Positions 34,865-43,984 of a stretch of DNA of 64,000 bases are shown piece by piece (position 1 is the first letter of the stretch; every line of letters begins with the position of its first letter). Position numbers and translations under genes: made by a program. The notes under the pieces were generated by a model that ran no database searches, was not told the origin of the DNA, and saw only the letters and a list, made by a program, of their open reading frames with translations. The DNA is from Flavobacterium tyrosinilyticum (lineage in GTDB: Bacteria; Bacteroidota; Bacteroidia; Flavobacteriales; Flavobacteriaceae): NCBI RefSeq assembly GCF_023656565.1, contig NZ_JAMOKG010000001.1, positions 564,456-628,455 on the forward strand, given 5' to 3'.

Positions 34865-36985
34865 ATGAAAAAAATTATAACCTCTCTTATGCTTGCTTTT
34901 TCGGTATATGATGGATATTCTCAAACAGAAAAAGAAACCGATAGTATTATTGAAACCACTATAAATGCTTTAGATGAAATTGTGATTAGTAAAAAGAAAG
35001 TACTTTACACTCAAAAATCGGATCGTCTTGTTTTTAATGTAGAAAACAGCATCGTTTCTGAAGGCGGGACCGCGCTTGACGTCTTATCACGTGCGCCAGG
35101 CGTTGTTGTGTCTCAAGATGGCGATTTGTCCATTCGAGGACAACAAGGCGTTGCCGTAATGATTAACGGTAAACTAACACAGCTGTCTCAAAAAGAATTG
35201 GCCAATTATCTAAAAGCTACAACTTCATCCAACATCAAACAAATTGAAGTAATTACAAATCCTTCTTCTAAATACGATGCGGCTGGAAAAGCTGGAATTA
35301 TTAACATCATACTTAAAAAACCAAACTCAGCTGGTTTAAAAGGCACCGCTTTTGCGAGTTATGGAAGAGGACGAAAAAACAGAACCAATTCGGGTTTCAA
35401 TTTAAATTACAATAAAGATAAATGGGGCGTTTTCGGAAACTACAGCTATACTTTCCGTGGCGAAGAAGAGCATAAACAATTCAATCAGACTCAATATACA
35501 AGTCTTACACACCAAGAAATTACTTCTACCAATCACCAAACTTCTATAACAGACGAACCTTTGACTTCTAATAATTTTAAGGTTGGAACTCAATATGAGG
35601 TTTCGCCTAAAACCAATTTAGAGTTCTATGTTGATGCCAAAATCGGGCGCTATGAAAATATGGCGGACGGAACAAATAAAGTCTTCAACACTTCAAATCA
35701 GCCCATTTTTGATGCTTTGACTTACAATGATAGTAAAGAAAAATGGAACGATTACACGTATGCTTTTTCTGGCACGCATAAATTCAACGACGAAGGAAAA
35801 AACATGATTTTTGATTTTGAATATGAAACTTCGAAGTTCAGATCTAATCAATTTCAGAGTGCAGATAATACGGCAAATGCTACTGTTGTAAACGATCGTC
35901 GCGGTTATATTCCTTCTCAATTAAAAGTCTTTACAGGAAAAGTCGATTTTGTAAATCCGTTCAAGGAAAAACAATCTATTGAATGGGGTTTTAAAGCCAG
36001 TATTAAAAACAATGATAATCCGTCTGTTTACGAATATTATGAAAACAACGAATGGCTTATTGATTTTAACTCGACCAATCATTTTGAGTATAATGAACAG
36101 ATTTACGCCACTTACGCCAACTACAAATATCAGTTGGAAAAATTAAATATTCAGGCCGGTTTAAGAAGCGAATACACTGCAATCAATATTGATCAGAAAA
36201 CATTGAATGAAGAACACAAAGATGACTATTTAAAATGGTTCCCGAGTCTTTCTTTAAAATATGAATTCACGAGTAATCATTCTGCACATGCATCGTATAG
36301 CAAAAGAATCAATAGACCAAGTCAGTTTGATTTGAATCCGTTTCGTTTTTACGATGATTCATTTAATTATTCGCAGGGAAATCCGAACTTGATTCCAGAG
36401 ATTACACACGCTATGGAAATTGGTTATGCGTGGAAAAGCAATTTTATGGCTTCTCTATATTTTAATAGTACCAAAGATGTTTTTACGGAAGTGTACAACT
36501 ACAATCCAGACACGAATACAACCGTTACCACTGAAATAAACGTGGATAAATCATACAATTACGGAGTTAACATTACCAATACTTCTGAGTTAAGCAAGTG
36601 GTGGTCTGTAAACACTTTATTCAATGTTTTTGAAAATAAATTTATGGGACAAATTTTAAATAGCAATACAATTGATCCCATTATGACAATCAATCTGAGT
36701 GTTCAAAACTCTTTTACGATAACCGAAACCTTGAAAGCAGAAGGAAACGCACAATATCAGTCAAAATCTAATCTTGGAATTTACCAAAGAGATGGTTTCT
36801 TTGATTTTAGCATTGGGATTTCTAAACAAATTTTAGCTAAAAAAGGGAATATTAAACTCAATTTCACCGATGTTTTTAATACCAATAATTTCTACATTAA
36901 ATCTGCTGTTGCGCAAACTACTATTGATAAAAGATATGATCTTGACAATCGTATAGCGACAATTGCATTTACATACCGTATATAA
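34865..36985 (+). CDS. Outer-membrane beta-barrel family protein (TonB-receptor-like)
   Basis: 706 residues with a signal peptide (cut near 19, DGYSQ). A TonB-receptor plug spans ~35-165 (VLSRAPGVVVSQDGDLSIRG, PSSKYDAAGKAGIINIILKK), followed by a long barrel ending in an aromatic-rich strand (IATIAFTYRI). This is the OMP_b-brl_3 branch of Bacteroidota receptors. The usual N-terminal carboxypeptidase-like domain is missing, and DEIVISKK may be a TonB box. The substrate is unknown. Confidence 0.85.
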   Translation: MKKIITSLMLAFSVYDGYSQTEKETDSIIETTINALDEIVISKKKVLYTQKSDRLVFNVENSIVSEGGTALDVLSRAPGVVVSQDGDLSIRGQQGVAVMINGKLTQLSQKELANYLKATTSSNIKQIEVITNPSSKYDAAGKAGIINIILKKPNSAGLKGTAFASYGRGRKNRTNSGFNLNYNKDKWGVFGNYSYTFRGEEEHKQFNQTQYTSLTHQEITSTNHQTSITDEPLTSNNFKVGTQYEVSPKTNLEFYVDAKIGRYENMADGTNKVFNTSNQPIFDALTYNDSKEKWNDYTYAFSGTHKFNDEGKNMIFDFEYETSKFRSNQFQSADNTANATVVNDRRGYIPSQLKVFTGKVDFVNPFKEKQSIEWGFKASIKNNDNPSVYEYYENNEWLIDFNSTNHFEYNEQIYATYANYKYQLEKLNIQAGLRSEYTAINIDQKTLNEEHKDDYLKWFPSLSLKYEFTSNHSAHASYSKRINRPSQFDLNPFRFYDDSFNYSQGNPNLIPEITHAMEIGYAWKSNFMASLYFNSTKDVFTEVYNYNPDTNTTVTTEINVDKSYNYGVNITNTSELSKWWSVNTLFNVFENKFMGQILNSNTIDPIMTINLSVQNSFTITETLKAEGNAQYQSKSNLGIYQRDGFFDFSIGISKQILAKKGNIKLNFTDVFNTNNFYIKSAVAQTTIDKRYDLDNRIATIAFTYRI

Positions 36986-37033
36986 AGTTTCGTTCTTTAA
37001 ATACCTTGTTTTTTGTTTTTTTTTGTGTTAGTC

Positions 37034-37069
37034 AAGAGCCTGTTCCTTCAAACAGGCTCTTCTATTTTT
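37034..37069 (+). terminator. Terminator of the barrel gene
   Basis: AAGAGCCTGTT and AACAGGCTCTT pair around CCTTCA and are followed by CTATTTTT. Confidence 0.85.
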
Positions 37070-37070
37070 G

Positions 37071-37241
37071 GATTGTATAAGATTGCAGATTATAGATTAT
37101 AGATTATAGATTATAGATTGTAGATTGTAGATTATAGATTATAGATTGTAGATTATAGATTGTAGATTTTGGATTTTGGATTTTGGAATTTGGATTTTGG
37201 ATTTTGGAATTTGGAATTTGGAATTTGGAATTTGGAATTTG
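37071..37241. repeat. Simple-sequence repeat tract
   Basis: About ten copies of a 9-base word (GATTATAGA and GATTGTAGA variants) run into about nine copies of 7-base GGAATTT/GGATTTT words. Copy number in such arrays can change by slippage. It fills the gap between two convergent transcription units. Confidence 0.85.
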
Positions 37242-37248
37242 GGATATA

Positions 37249-37290
37249 AAAAAGTCTTTTTAAAGCTATTCGCTTCAAAAAGACTTTTAC
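37249..37290 (-). terminator. Terminator of the PepSY gene
   Basis: AAAAGTCTTTTT..AAGC pairs with GCTT..AAAAAGACTTTT; the T run lies on the minus-strand side. Confidence 0.8.
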
Positions 37291-37309
37291 TATTTTGTTG
37301 AAAACACTC

Positions 37310-38467
37310 TTAGTTCTTCTTTGTTTTTTTCTTTCTTCCCCACCAAATATAAAAACCTGTAATTGGCAAGCTAGCGCAGATTAGACTTGCTGTAAAATAG
37401 AGGATTTTAGTTGTTATTCCGCCAATTGCACCAACGTGAAGACTATAATTGGAGCGGCTCATCCAATCGTGGAATTTCTCGTCGCCTATATATTTTCTAG
37501 ATTTTGGAAGCAATTCTAATGTTTTCTGATCAAAATATAAATCTCTCCAATTTCCGTTATGCATATCGGTACAGGCATAAAAATCATCTTTGGGTTCATC
37601 TGGAAAATGAATAATTACAGCTTCATTATTATGCTTAGCAATCTCGTTTCTAACTTTATCAAATATAATATCAGCAGAAGTAAGCATATCATATTTAGGT
37701 TTTAAGAGCGTATCCGTTTTTATTTCGACTACCACTTCTTTCTTTGCTTTTTCATTGCTAAAACCTCCTGTAATCCAGTAAGTGCTTTCTCGTACCCAAT
37801 GAAAACTCATTATTAAACCCGTTAACGCGATTAAAAATGCCAAAAGAAGCGAATAAAACCCTAAAACATTGTGAAGATCATAATTCAGCCTTTTAAACTT
37901 AGCGCTCCATTTAATTTTAAAACTATTGTTGATTCCTGTTTTATTCCACTTTTTAGGAAACCATAAAATGATGCCACTTATTAATAAAAAGAAGAAAATA
38001 AGAGTTGCCCAAGAGGTTACTGCAGTTCCTACTTCTCTGCCCAGCCAAACATAGCGATGCCCTTCATCAATTTCATGGAAAAAATCTTCATGATCGACCA
38101 TTCCGGTTATTTTTCCGTTATAAGGATTTACATAAATCAAAGAATCAGATTCTATATCTACTTTTATTGTTTTATCTAAACCATTATACCATACTCCATG
38201 AATATCCTTTTCTGGCAAGGCTTTTTTTACTGCAGCATAAATTTTAGAAGGAGGCAAAACTTTATCTGGAGTTTGTGCTTCTACATTTAACCACGGAGAA
38301 GTCAATTCTTTTATTTCATGTTCAAAAACCAAAATACAGCCAGTAATTCCCATTATAAAAACTACTATTCCAGAAGCAAGTCCAAGCCATAGATGCAACC
38401 AGGCATTAATTTTACTGAATCGAGATTTCTCTTTTGATTTTGGTTTTGGTGATTTAATAACACTCAT
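37310..38467 (-). CDS. PepSY-associated membrane protein
   Basis: 385 residues with four membrane segments (~25-50, ~145-170, ~200-220, ~350-375). WLHLWLGLASGIVVFIMGITG at the N-terminus and the extracytoplasmic PepSY-type part with DVHG/NPYNGKITG motifs identify the PepSY_TM family. Conserved His residues (HRYVW, HDWMSRSNYSLHVG) suggest heme or iron reduction. Such proteins sit with siderophore receptors and probably act as a ferric reductase. Last gene of the receptor-DUF4374-PepSY unit. Confidence 0.88.
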   Translation of the reverse strand: MSVIKSPKPKSKEKSRFSKINAWLHLWLGLASGIVVFIMGITGCILVFEHEIKELTSPWLNVEAQTPDKVLPPSKIYAAVKKALPEKDIHGVWYNGLDKTIKVDIESDSLIYVNPYNGKITGMVDHEDFFHEIDEGHRYVWLGREVGTAVTSWATLIFFFLLISGIILWFPKKWNKTGINNSFKIKWSAKFKRLNYDLHNVLGFYSLLLAFLIALTGLIMSFHWVRESTYWITGGFSNEKAKKEVVVEIKTDTLLKPKYDMLTSADIIFDKVRNEIAKHNNEAVIIHFPDEPKDDFYACTDMHNGNWRDLYFDQKTLELLPKSRKYIGDEKFHDWMSRSNYSLHVGAIGGITTKILYFTASLICASLPITGFYIWWGRKKKTKKN

Positions 38468-38495
38468 TTTGTTCCTAGTTTAATGACGCAATAAA

Positions 38496-38534
38496 ACCAT
38501 ACAATCAATGCTTTAAAGCAATAATTGTATGGTC
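38496..38534 (-). terminator. Intercistronic hairpin between DUF4374 and PepSY genes
   Basis: AACCATACAAT and ATTGTATGGT pair around a loop with its own GCTTTAAAGC stem. The minus strand has TTTTATT after the stem. It may reduce read-through into the PepSY gene, or stabilise the upstream mRNA end. Confidence 0.55.
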
Positions 38535-38566
38535 TTAATTATGTAAAAATTAAATTGTGTAACTGC

Positions 38567-39805
38567 TTATTTCTTTTTTGTCAATCTTGTAATTGCTGGC
38601 AAATCAACTCCGCCTGTAATTAAAGCTCCTGCTTTTGCCACACCAGTTGCAATATCAATTTGATAAACACGTCCTTCTGTATTAGTTACAAAACTTTTGT
38701 AAATTTTACCGCTTTCAATTAAAGCACTTCCGAAACCAAAATAATTGTCTCCAGCGTGATCAGGCAATCCTGTAACTGGCGTAATTGCCTTTGTAGTAAG
38801 ATCGATGATAGCAGATTTTAAATTGAAAGATTTATAGTTTAAGAATCCCCAGTTTGGTTGTGCAGCGTCAATATCTGCAGGAATATAGTTAACTAATACT
38901 TTTTCTCCACCTGCTGGATAAGCAGATAAAACTTTTCCTTTTAGAGAACTTGTTTCAAAGTCGAAGAAGTAAGTTGAATCAAATTCTGACTGTCCTTTTT
39001 TAATTCTAAGAATTCCTGAGTGAGACGCAGTTGGCGTGTAACCGCATAAAACTGAATTAGAAGAGAAAGTATAAATATCTCCAGATTCTGTTTGTACCAT
39101 ACCTGTATTAGTATAATATTGACCAATTGCTGTAGTACGAGAATCTTCTAGAGTTTTTAAGTATTTTAAAGATGGATATTCGTAAACTTTTACAACCGCT
39201 TTTTCTTGGTAAAGTTTCCAGTCTTTATCACGCTCAAATGTCGAAACAAATAATTTATCTCCTGATACATTTACACTAGTTGGCCATAAAAAGTGTCCGT
39301 TAGAAATAGCAAAATCATCATAAACACGCTTTGAAATTGTAACTGTAGCTGGATCGTAAATTAAAATTTCATTTTGAGTAGAACTAGCATCCCATGGAGA
39401 ATTAATCATAACCAATTTGTTATCATCAGTAGTTCCGTAAGCATAACTATCTCCTGTAAATAAGTTTGCAGTTGTTCCTAATTTACCTTCAGCGTTAAGG
39501 TAATATCCAACAGATCCTTCAGCATTTCCTGTTAAAGCAAAAAATGTATTGGCAACCGGAACTAAAGCTCCTGCTTGCTCGATACCTTTACCAACCATGT
39601 TGATTGATCCAGTCATCAATTCATCTACAGATTCAAACTGCCAAACATAAACATCCCAATCAGTTGTTTGATATGAAAGCACATACGTTTCATCAGCTGG
39701 ATTTCTTACCTCTGAATTATCATTATCACTGCTGCATGAAAAAAACAGAGCAGGCAATACTGCTAAAGCCAAAAGATTTTTAATTCTTTTATTCATTGTG
39801 TTCAA
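38567..39805 (-). CDS. DUF4374 lipoprotein (iron-cluster type)
   Basis: 412 residues with a lipoprotein signal ending at Cys24 (FFSC). The body is a repeated beta pattern resembling a propeller (YVLSYQTTDWDVYVWQF; KSFNLKSAIIDLTTKAI; GRVYQIDIATG), the DUF4374 family. Members occur beside TonB receptors for siderophores and are presumed surface binding partners; activity is not established. It sits 16 bases downstream of the receptor gene. Confidence 0.88.
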   Translation of the reverse strand: MNTMNKRIKNLLALAVLPALFFSCSSDNDNSEVRNPADETYVLSYQTTDWDVYVWQFESVDELMTGSINMVGKGIEQAGALVPVANTFFALTGNAEGSVGYYLNAEGKLGTTANLFTGDSYAYGTTDDNKLVMINSPWDASSTQNEILIYDPATVTISKRVYDDFAISNGHFLWPTSVNVSGDKLFVSTFERDKDWKLYQEKAVVKVYEYPSLKYLKTLEDSRTTAIGQYYTNTGMVQTESGDIYTFSSNSVLCGYTPTASHSGILRIKKGQSEFDSTYFFDFETSSLKGKVLSAYPAGGEKVLVNYIPADIDAAQPNWGFLNYKSFNLKSAIIDLTTKAITPVTGLPDHAGDNYFGFGSALIESGKIYKSFVTNTEGRVYQIDIATGVAKAGALITGGVDLPAITRLTKKK

Positions 39806-39820
39806 TTTAAAATTATATAA

Positions 39821-42184
39821 TTAGTTTAAAAAATATCTCAGTTTAACTGCAAAAGATCTTCCTGGTTTTTGCACTTTAAAATAGTCATAGACTTTTGTGT
39901 CTGCGACGTTATTACATTCTATTCCGATATTGTATTTTCCATTTTGAAAAGCATAAGAAGCGGCAATATTCTGTGTAAGTTGCTCCGGAATTGTTTTTCT
40001 ACTGTCAGGAGTTCCATTTTTTGTTGATACTAAGTAGTATTCATCAATGTAATTTGTAAATAAATTAATTGATAAATTGTCATCTGAAGTCCTTAGTTTT
40101 CTGAAGTTTAAACCAACACTTGCATTAGCATAAAAAATAGGAACATTTGCCAGCTGAGAACCATTGTTATAATTGATAATATTAGATCCAGGAGGGTCAA
40201 ATTTATTGGTGTCAATAGTTTTCTGATGAGTAGCATTTACTTCAACTGTCAGCCAATTTTTATATCCATAATGCAAAGAAGCATCAAAACCAGTAACTCT
40301 TACACTGTATTCATTTTGATAAATAGACTGAAATCCTTGAGTCTGGATACGGATAAAATCTTTTGCATCTCTATAAATGAAATTTCCTTGCACTCCAAAA
40401 GAATGATCTTCTAAAGCTTTCTTGTACGCAAGTCCTGCATTAAAGTTATCACTTGCCTCTGGTTTCAAAGTCGGTGCTGGCCTAAGATTTAAACCATCTC
40501 CCAACATTTCATCTCCTGTTGGCAAACGATATGCATGCTCGTAAGACGTTTTCAATTGTAGTTCACTTGTAACAAAATAAGCTAATGCAGCTCCATATCC
40601 TATGTCATCAAAAGAGCTTTTAAGTGGCGTATAGACATTTTTACCATTAATGTATTCTAAAACATTCATACTGGTATTCAGGAAATATTTCTTTCCAAAT
40701 GCGATTACAGATAATTTTCTGTCAAATGCAGCAAGATTATAAGAAAGTCCTAAAATATTTTTGTTTACTACTGGAGAACCTGGTTTAGTAATTTCACGAA
40801 CTTCATCATCTTCTTTTCTTTTTAAAGTATTAACAGAATAATTAAAAGCAAAATACTGTCTGTCATTCAAATCATATTTGAAGTTTGTATTAGCTTGAAA
40901 AGAGTTATCATCGTAAACATAAATCGTTTTTTCATCATTTAACTCTCCTCCACTATTGCTTACTACACTTGGCGTACTACTACCATCCCATTGATACCTA
41001 TAAGATGAAGTATCTACAGAACGGCTTTGAACGACATTGTACGAAGCAATGAAGTTTACAGATAAATTTTTAGTGAATAAACTGTCTTTTTTAAATTTTA
41101 GGGAAGGCACAAAAGCTTTACTATCATTAAAAGCCTGTCCAACTACTCTTTGCATAGTAGATCCCGTTTGTATTTCTTTCTTATTTGCTGAAGCCATCAT
41201 GCCAATCAACAAATAATCTGCATACTTCTTTCCTTTTACTCCAACCTCAGCCATAATAGCCCCTGATTTGTAACCGTCATGAAAGTGTTTGTATTCTCGT
41301 TCTGGGTTAAATGTCCCATCTGGATTAGAAGTAGTCGCAGTAATTTTATAGCTGTTATCGGTATAATTACCAAATGCGTTAACATTAGCCACTAAACCAT
41401 TTTTACCCGTAAATCTAGTATTTACAGCAACTCTGTGTGTATTAAAAGATCCAAAACTGTAAGATGCATCAATATATCTTTTTACAGATTGGTTGGTAAT
41501 AATGTTTACCGCTCCACCTAAGGCATCGCTACCTAACTCAACAGGCACCACTCCTTTGTAAACTTCGATACGCTCTGCCATGTTTACTGGAATGTTATTC
41601 AGGGTAAATGAAGATCCGTAACTGTCGATTGGAATTCCGTCCATAAAAAATTTTACCTGATTCCCTGAAAATCCATTCAATGAAAATTTAAAATCAGAGC
41701 CCATTCCTCCTGTTTCTCTAATACGAACTCCAGTAGTTGTTCCTAATACTTGATTTAAATCTGCTGAAGAATTGTATGTTTTCTTTAAATCAATTGCTGC
41801 AATATTAAAAGGCTGTTCTTTAACTCGCTCAATTTTAGACTTTCCAGTTACCTGAACTTCATCTAAAGCCGCCATATCTTCTTCGATAGTAATTTTAGGC
41901 GCAGTTTGATTGGATTGTAAATTGATTTTAGTCTGTTTGGATTTGTAGCCAACATAATTAACTACTAAAATATAATTACCTGGTTCTGCAGTAATTTCAT
42001 ATTCACCATTTGCATTTGTAAGGGCTGCATAATTGGTTCCTTTTAGAGCTACAGAAACTCCTTCTGCCGGCTGACCATTGTCTGCCATAATCACTCCACT
42101 TAAAACTACTTTGCCGTTTTGCGAGAAACCCTGAACCGAAGAAAGCATCAGTAATAACAGGATTACAATTCTTTTAATCTGCAT
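39821..42184 (-). CDS. TonB-dependent receptor (iron/siderophore type)
   Basis: 787 residues. Signal peptide (cut ~21, VQGFSQ); a carboxypeptidase-like beta domain at ~25-110 (GVIMADNGQPAEGVSVALKG); a plug at ~125-235 (LDEVQVTGK, then ADLNQVLGTTTGVRIRETGG, MAERIEVYKGVVPVELGSDA); a 22-strand barrel ending in FAVKLRYFLN. It moves a large ligand through the outer membrane using TonB energy. Its partners DUF4374 and PepSY suggest a ferric siderophore. A promoter and a Fur-like box lie upstream. Confidence 0.93.
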   Translation of the reverse strand: MQIKRIVILLLLMLSSVQGFSQNGKVVLSGVIMADNGQPAEGVSVALKGTNYAALTNANGEYEITAEPGNYILVVNYVGYKSKQTKINLQSNQTAPKITIEEDMAALDEVQVTGKSKIERVKEQPFNIAAIDLKKTYNSSADLNQVLGTTTGVRIRETGGMGSDFKFSLNGFSGNQVKFFMDGIPIDSYGSSFTLNNIPVNMAERIEVYKGVVPVELGSDALGGAVNIITNQSVKRYIDASYSFGSFNTHRVAVNTRFTGKNGLVANVNAFGNYTDNSYKITATTSNPDGTFNPEREYKHFHDGYKSGAIMAEVGVKGKKYADYLLIGMMASANKKEIQTGSTMQRVVGQAFNDSKAFVPSLKFKKDSLFTKNLSVNFIASYNVVQSRSVDTSSYRYQWDGSSTPSVVSNSGGELNDEKTIYVYDDNSFQANTNFKYDLNDRQYFAFNYSVNTLKRKEDDEVREITKPGSPVVNKNILGLSYNLAAFDRKLSVIAFGKKYFLNTSMNVLEYINGKNVYTPLKSSFDDIGYGAALAYFVTSELQLKTSYEHAYRLPTGDEMLGDGLNLRPAPTLKPEASDNFNAGLAYKKALEDHSFGVQGNFIYRDAKDFIRIQTQGFQSIYQNEYSVRVTGFDASLHYGYKNWLTVEVNATHQKTIDTNKFDPPGSNIINYNNGSQLANVPIFYANASVGLNFRKLRTSDDNLSINLFTNYIDEYYLVSTKNGTPDSRKTIPEQLTQNIAASYAFQNGKYNIGIECNNVADTKVYDYFKVQKPGRSFAVKLRYFLN

Positions 42185-42215
42185 TATTTAAAATTAGTTT
42201 AAATTAAATTTGGCG

Positions 42216-42246
42216 CAAAATTAACATCAACAATTAGGTTTAACAA
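42216..42246 (-). promoter_or_regulatory. Promoter of the iron-type receptor cluster
   Basis: On the minus strand TTG, a 20-base spacer and TAATTTTG. The -7 box ends about 32 bases before the receptor's ATG. Confidence 0.75.
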
Positions 42247-42247
42247 A

Positions 42248-42270
42248 TTATTTTTAATTATTCTAAATAA
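42248..42270 (-). promoter_or_regulatory. Fur-box-like palindrome
   Basis: A 23-base sequence with outer arms TTATTT and AAATAA around AATTATTCT; only two positions break perfect symmetry. It abuts the -33 element of the cluster promoter, where a repressor would block polymerase. Fur is the obvious candidate given the gene content, but this is inferred. Confidence 0.5.
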
Positions 42271-42418
42271 AAGTTTTTATTAACGTAAAAAATGATTTTT
42301 TTCTAAAAAAAAGATGCTTTCTTAAGATTTAATTAATTTTAGATTAAAATCACATTAAAAAAAATCAAAATAAAATCAGAAATTTAAAATCGCTTTTATA
42401 AAAAAACTTACAAAAAAT
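42271..42418. other. AT-rich gap without a gene
   Basis: Mostly A/T with AAAATC words. No ORF, palindrome or repeat of note. Confidence 0.4.
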
Positions 42419-42448
42419 AAAAAAACCTGCTTAGTAAGCAGGTTTCTA
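42419..42448 (-). terminator. Terminator of the PLP decarboxylase gene
   Basis: AAACCTGCTTA and TAAGCAGGTTT pair closely; the minus strand continues with six or more T. Confidence 0.9.
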
Positions 42449-42471
42449 AAATGGGTTAATTATGTTTCAGA

Positions 42472-43872
42472 TTAAATAATTTCTAATAGATCTTTCATCT
42501 CTTTAATTACTATTCTAATATCTTCTTCATTCGTCCTCCAATTCACAAATGAAGCTCTAATTCCTTTTTTGTTCTGATAAACTGTTGGCGTCATAAATAC
42601 TTTCCCAGTATCATTCAAAGCAGATAAAAAGGGAGTTACTTTTTCCTGATTGTGTTCTCCTTTTAATGTAAAGCAAACATTATTTAAACGAATTGGCGCT
42701 AAGAGCTCAAAATCATTTTCTATTAGAGCATTTGCAAAATGTAAAGCCAATGCTGAACTATCTTCAACAAGGTCTCTAAAACCTTCTTTTCCGTAGGCTT
42801 TAAGCGAAAACCATACCGGCAGCGCACGCAAACGGCGTGAATTTTCAGGAAGCACATTCAGATAATTAAAATTTTCTAACGGATTCCCTAAATAAGGCGC
42901 ATTAGAATTTTGGAATGTTTCAATCTGCAGATTAACATGTTCTTTTTTAACCAAATAAAAAGCACTTTCGTATGGAACATTCAGCCATTTATGACAATCA
43001 ATCGTAATACTGTCTGCTCCTTCCCAACCTTTTACATAATGTCTGTATTTTTCTGAAACTGCCGCAAAACCGCCAAAAGCACCGTCAATATGCCACCAGA
43101 AATTGTATTTTTCTCTTAGTTTGGCAATGGTTTCAAAATCATCAAAATCGGCGGTGTTTACCGTTCCAGCACTTGAAATCAGGATAAAAGGTTTTCCGTT
43201 TAAAGCTTTGATTTTTTCTTCTAAATCGGCAATATCCAAAGCTTCACGATTACCTTCAATTGTTTTTATAACTGTATAATTCTGGCTTCCAACTCCTAAC
43301 ATCGATAATGATTTTATGGAAGAAGAATGTGGAGTAGCCGTTAAAATATTGATGGTTTCAGAAATTCCATTTTTAGCAAAATCTTTTCCATACTGTTTTC
43401 CAAACCATTGTCTCGCAACTGCTAAACTGGTGAAATTGGACATTGTTGCCCCTGTTACAAATCCGCCTAAAAACGAATCTGGAAGTTCTAATAATTGCAA
43501 TAATAAATTAATAGTTTCAAACTCTATTAAAGCTGAATTACCGCCCTGTGAAGTCACCGATTGTGTATTTTGATCATAAACCGATGCCAACCAATCTCCA
43601 ACAATAGAAGCGGGAGTTGATCCCCCTGTCACAAATCCCCAATATCTTGGACCAGACGAGGAAACCATCAATGGAGCCAATCTTTCATTAAATTCCTTTA
43701 AAGCTTCAATAGATCCTAAACCTAACTCATTTAGCTCCGTTTTAGGATTTATTGAATAAGTATTGGAGGTTGGAATGTTATCGATATTACTCAAAAAATC
43801 AATTCCCTGCTGTTTTGTTTTTTCTAAGATATTCTCAAAATTGTCGAGATCGTGCTGTAATTTTGAATTCAT
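42472..43872 (-). CDS. Group II pyridoxal-phosphate decarboxylase
   Basis: 466 residues. The fold-type I pattern includes FVTGATMSNFTSLAVAR, the HIDGAFGGF Asp that pairs with the pyridine nitrogen, and the Schiff-base lysine in DCHKWLNVPY. The family decarboxylates glutamate, tyrosine, tryptophan, diaminobutyrate and others; the substrate cannot be fixed here. The gene upstream on the same strand is an amino-acid/dicarboxylate symporter, so a transporter-decarboxylase partnership is possible. Confidence 0.9.
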   Translation of the reverse strand: MNSKLQHDLDNFENILEKTKQQGIDFLSNIDNIPTSNTYSINPKTELNELGLGSIEALKEFNERLAPLMVSSSGPRYWGFVTGGSTPASIVGDWLASVYDQNTQSVTSQGGNSALIEFETINLLLQLLELPDSFLGGFVTGATMSNFTSLAVARQWFGKQYGKDFAKNGISETINILTATPHSSSIKSLSMLGVGSQNYTVIKTIEGNREALDIADLEEKIKALNGKPFILISSAGTVNTADFDDFETIAKLREKYNFWWHIDGAFGGFAAVSEKYRHYVKGWEGADSITIDCHKWLNVPYESAFYLVKKEHVNLQIETFQNSNAPYLGNPLENFNYLNVLPENSRRLRALPVWFSLKAYGKEGFRDLVEDSSALALHFANALIENDFELLAPIRLNNVCFTLKGEHNQEKVTPFLSALNDTGKVFMTPTVYQNKKGIRASFVNWRTNEEDIRIVIKEMKDLLEII

Positions 43873-43898
43873 ATTATATAGTGATTTACATCACGCAT

Positions 43899-43923
43899 TG
43901 TCAGGCTGAGCGAAGTCGAAGCC
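43899..43923. repeat. Dispersed intergenic repeat (GGCTGAGCGAAGTCGAAGCC type)
   Basis: Same orientation and sequence as 6699-6724. It lies in the 112-base gap between the symporter and decarboxylase genes. Confidence 0.8.
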
Positions 43924-43984
43924 ATTTCACGCGAGATAAGTTATTTTTAGTATTTATTTTAAGAATTGGAAATTTATAGTGAAG

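Noticed and set aside
37071..37241. CRISPR-like array
   Set aside because: Units are 7-9 bases with no spacers, so it is simple-sequence repeat.
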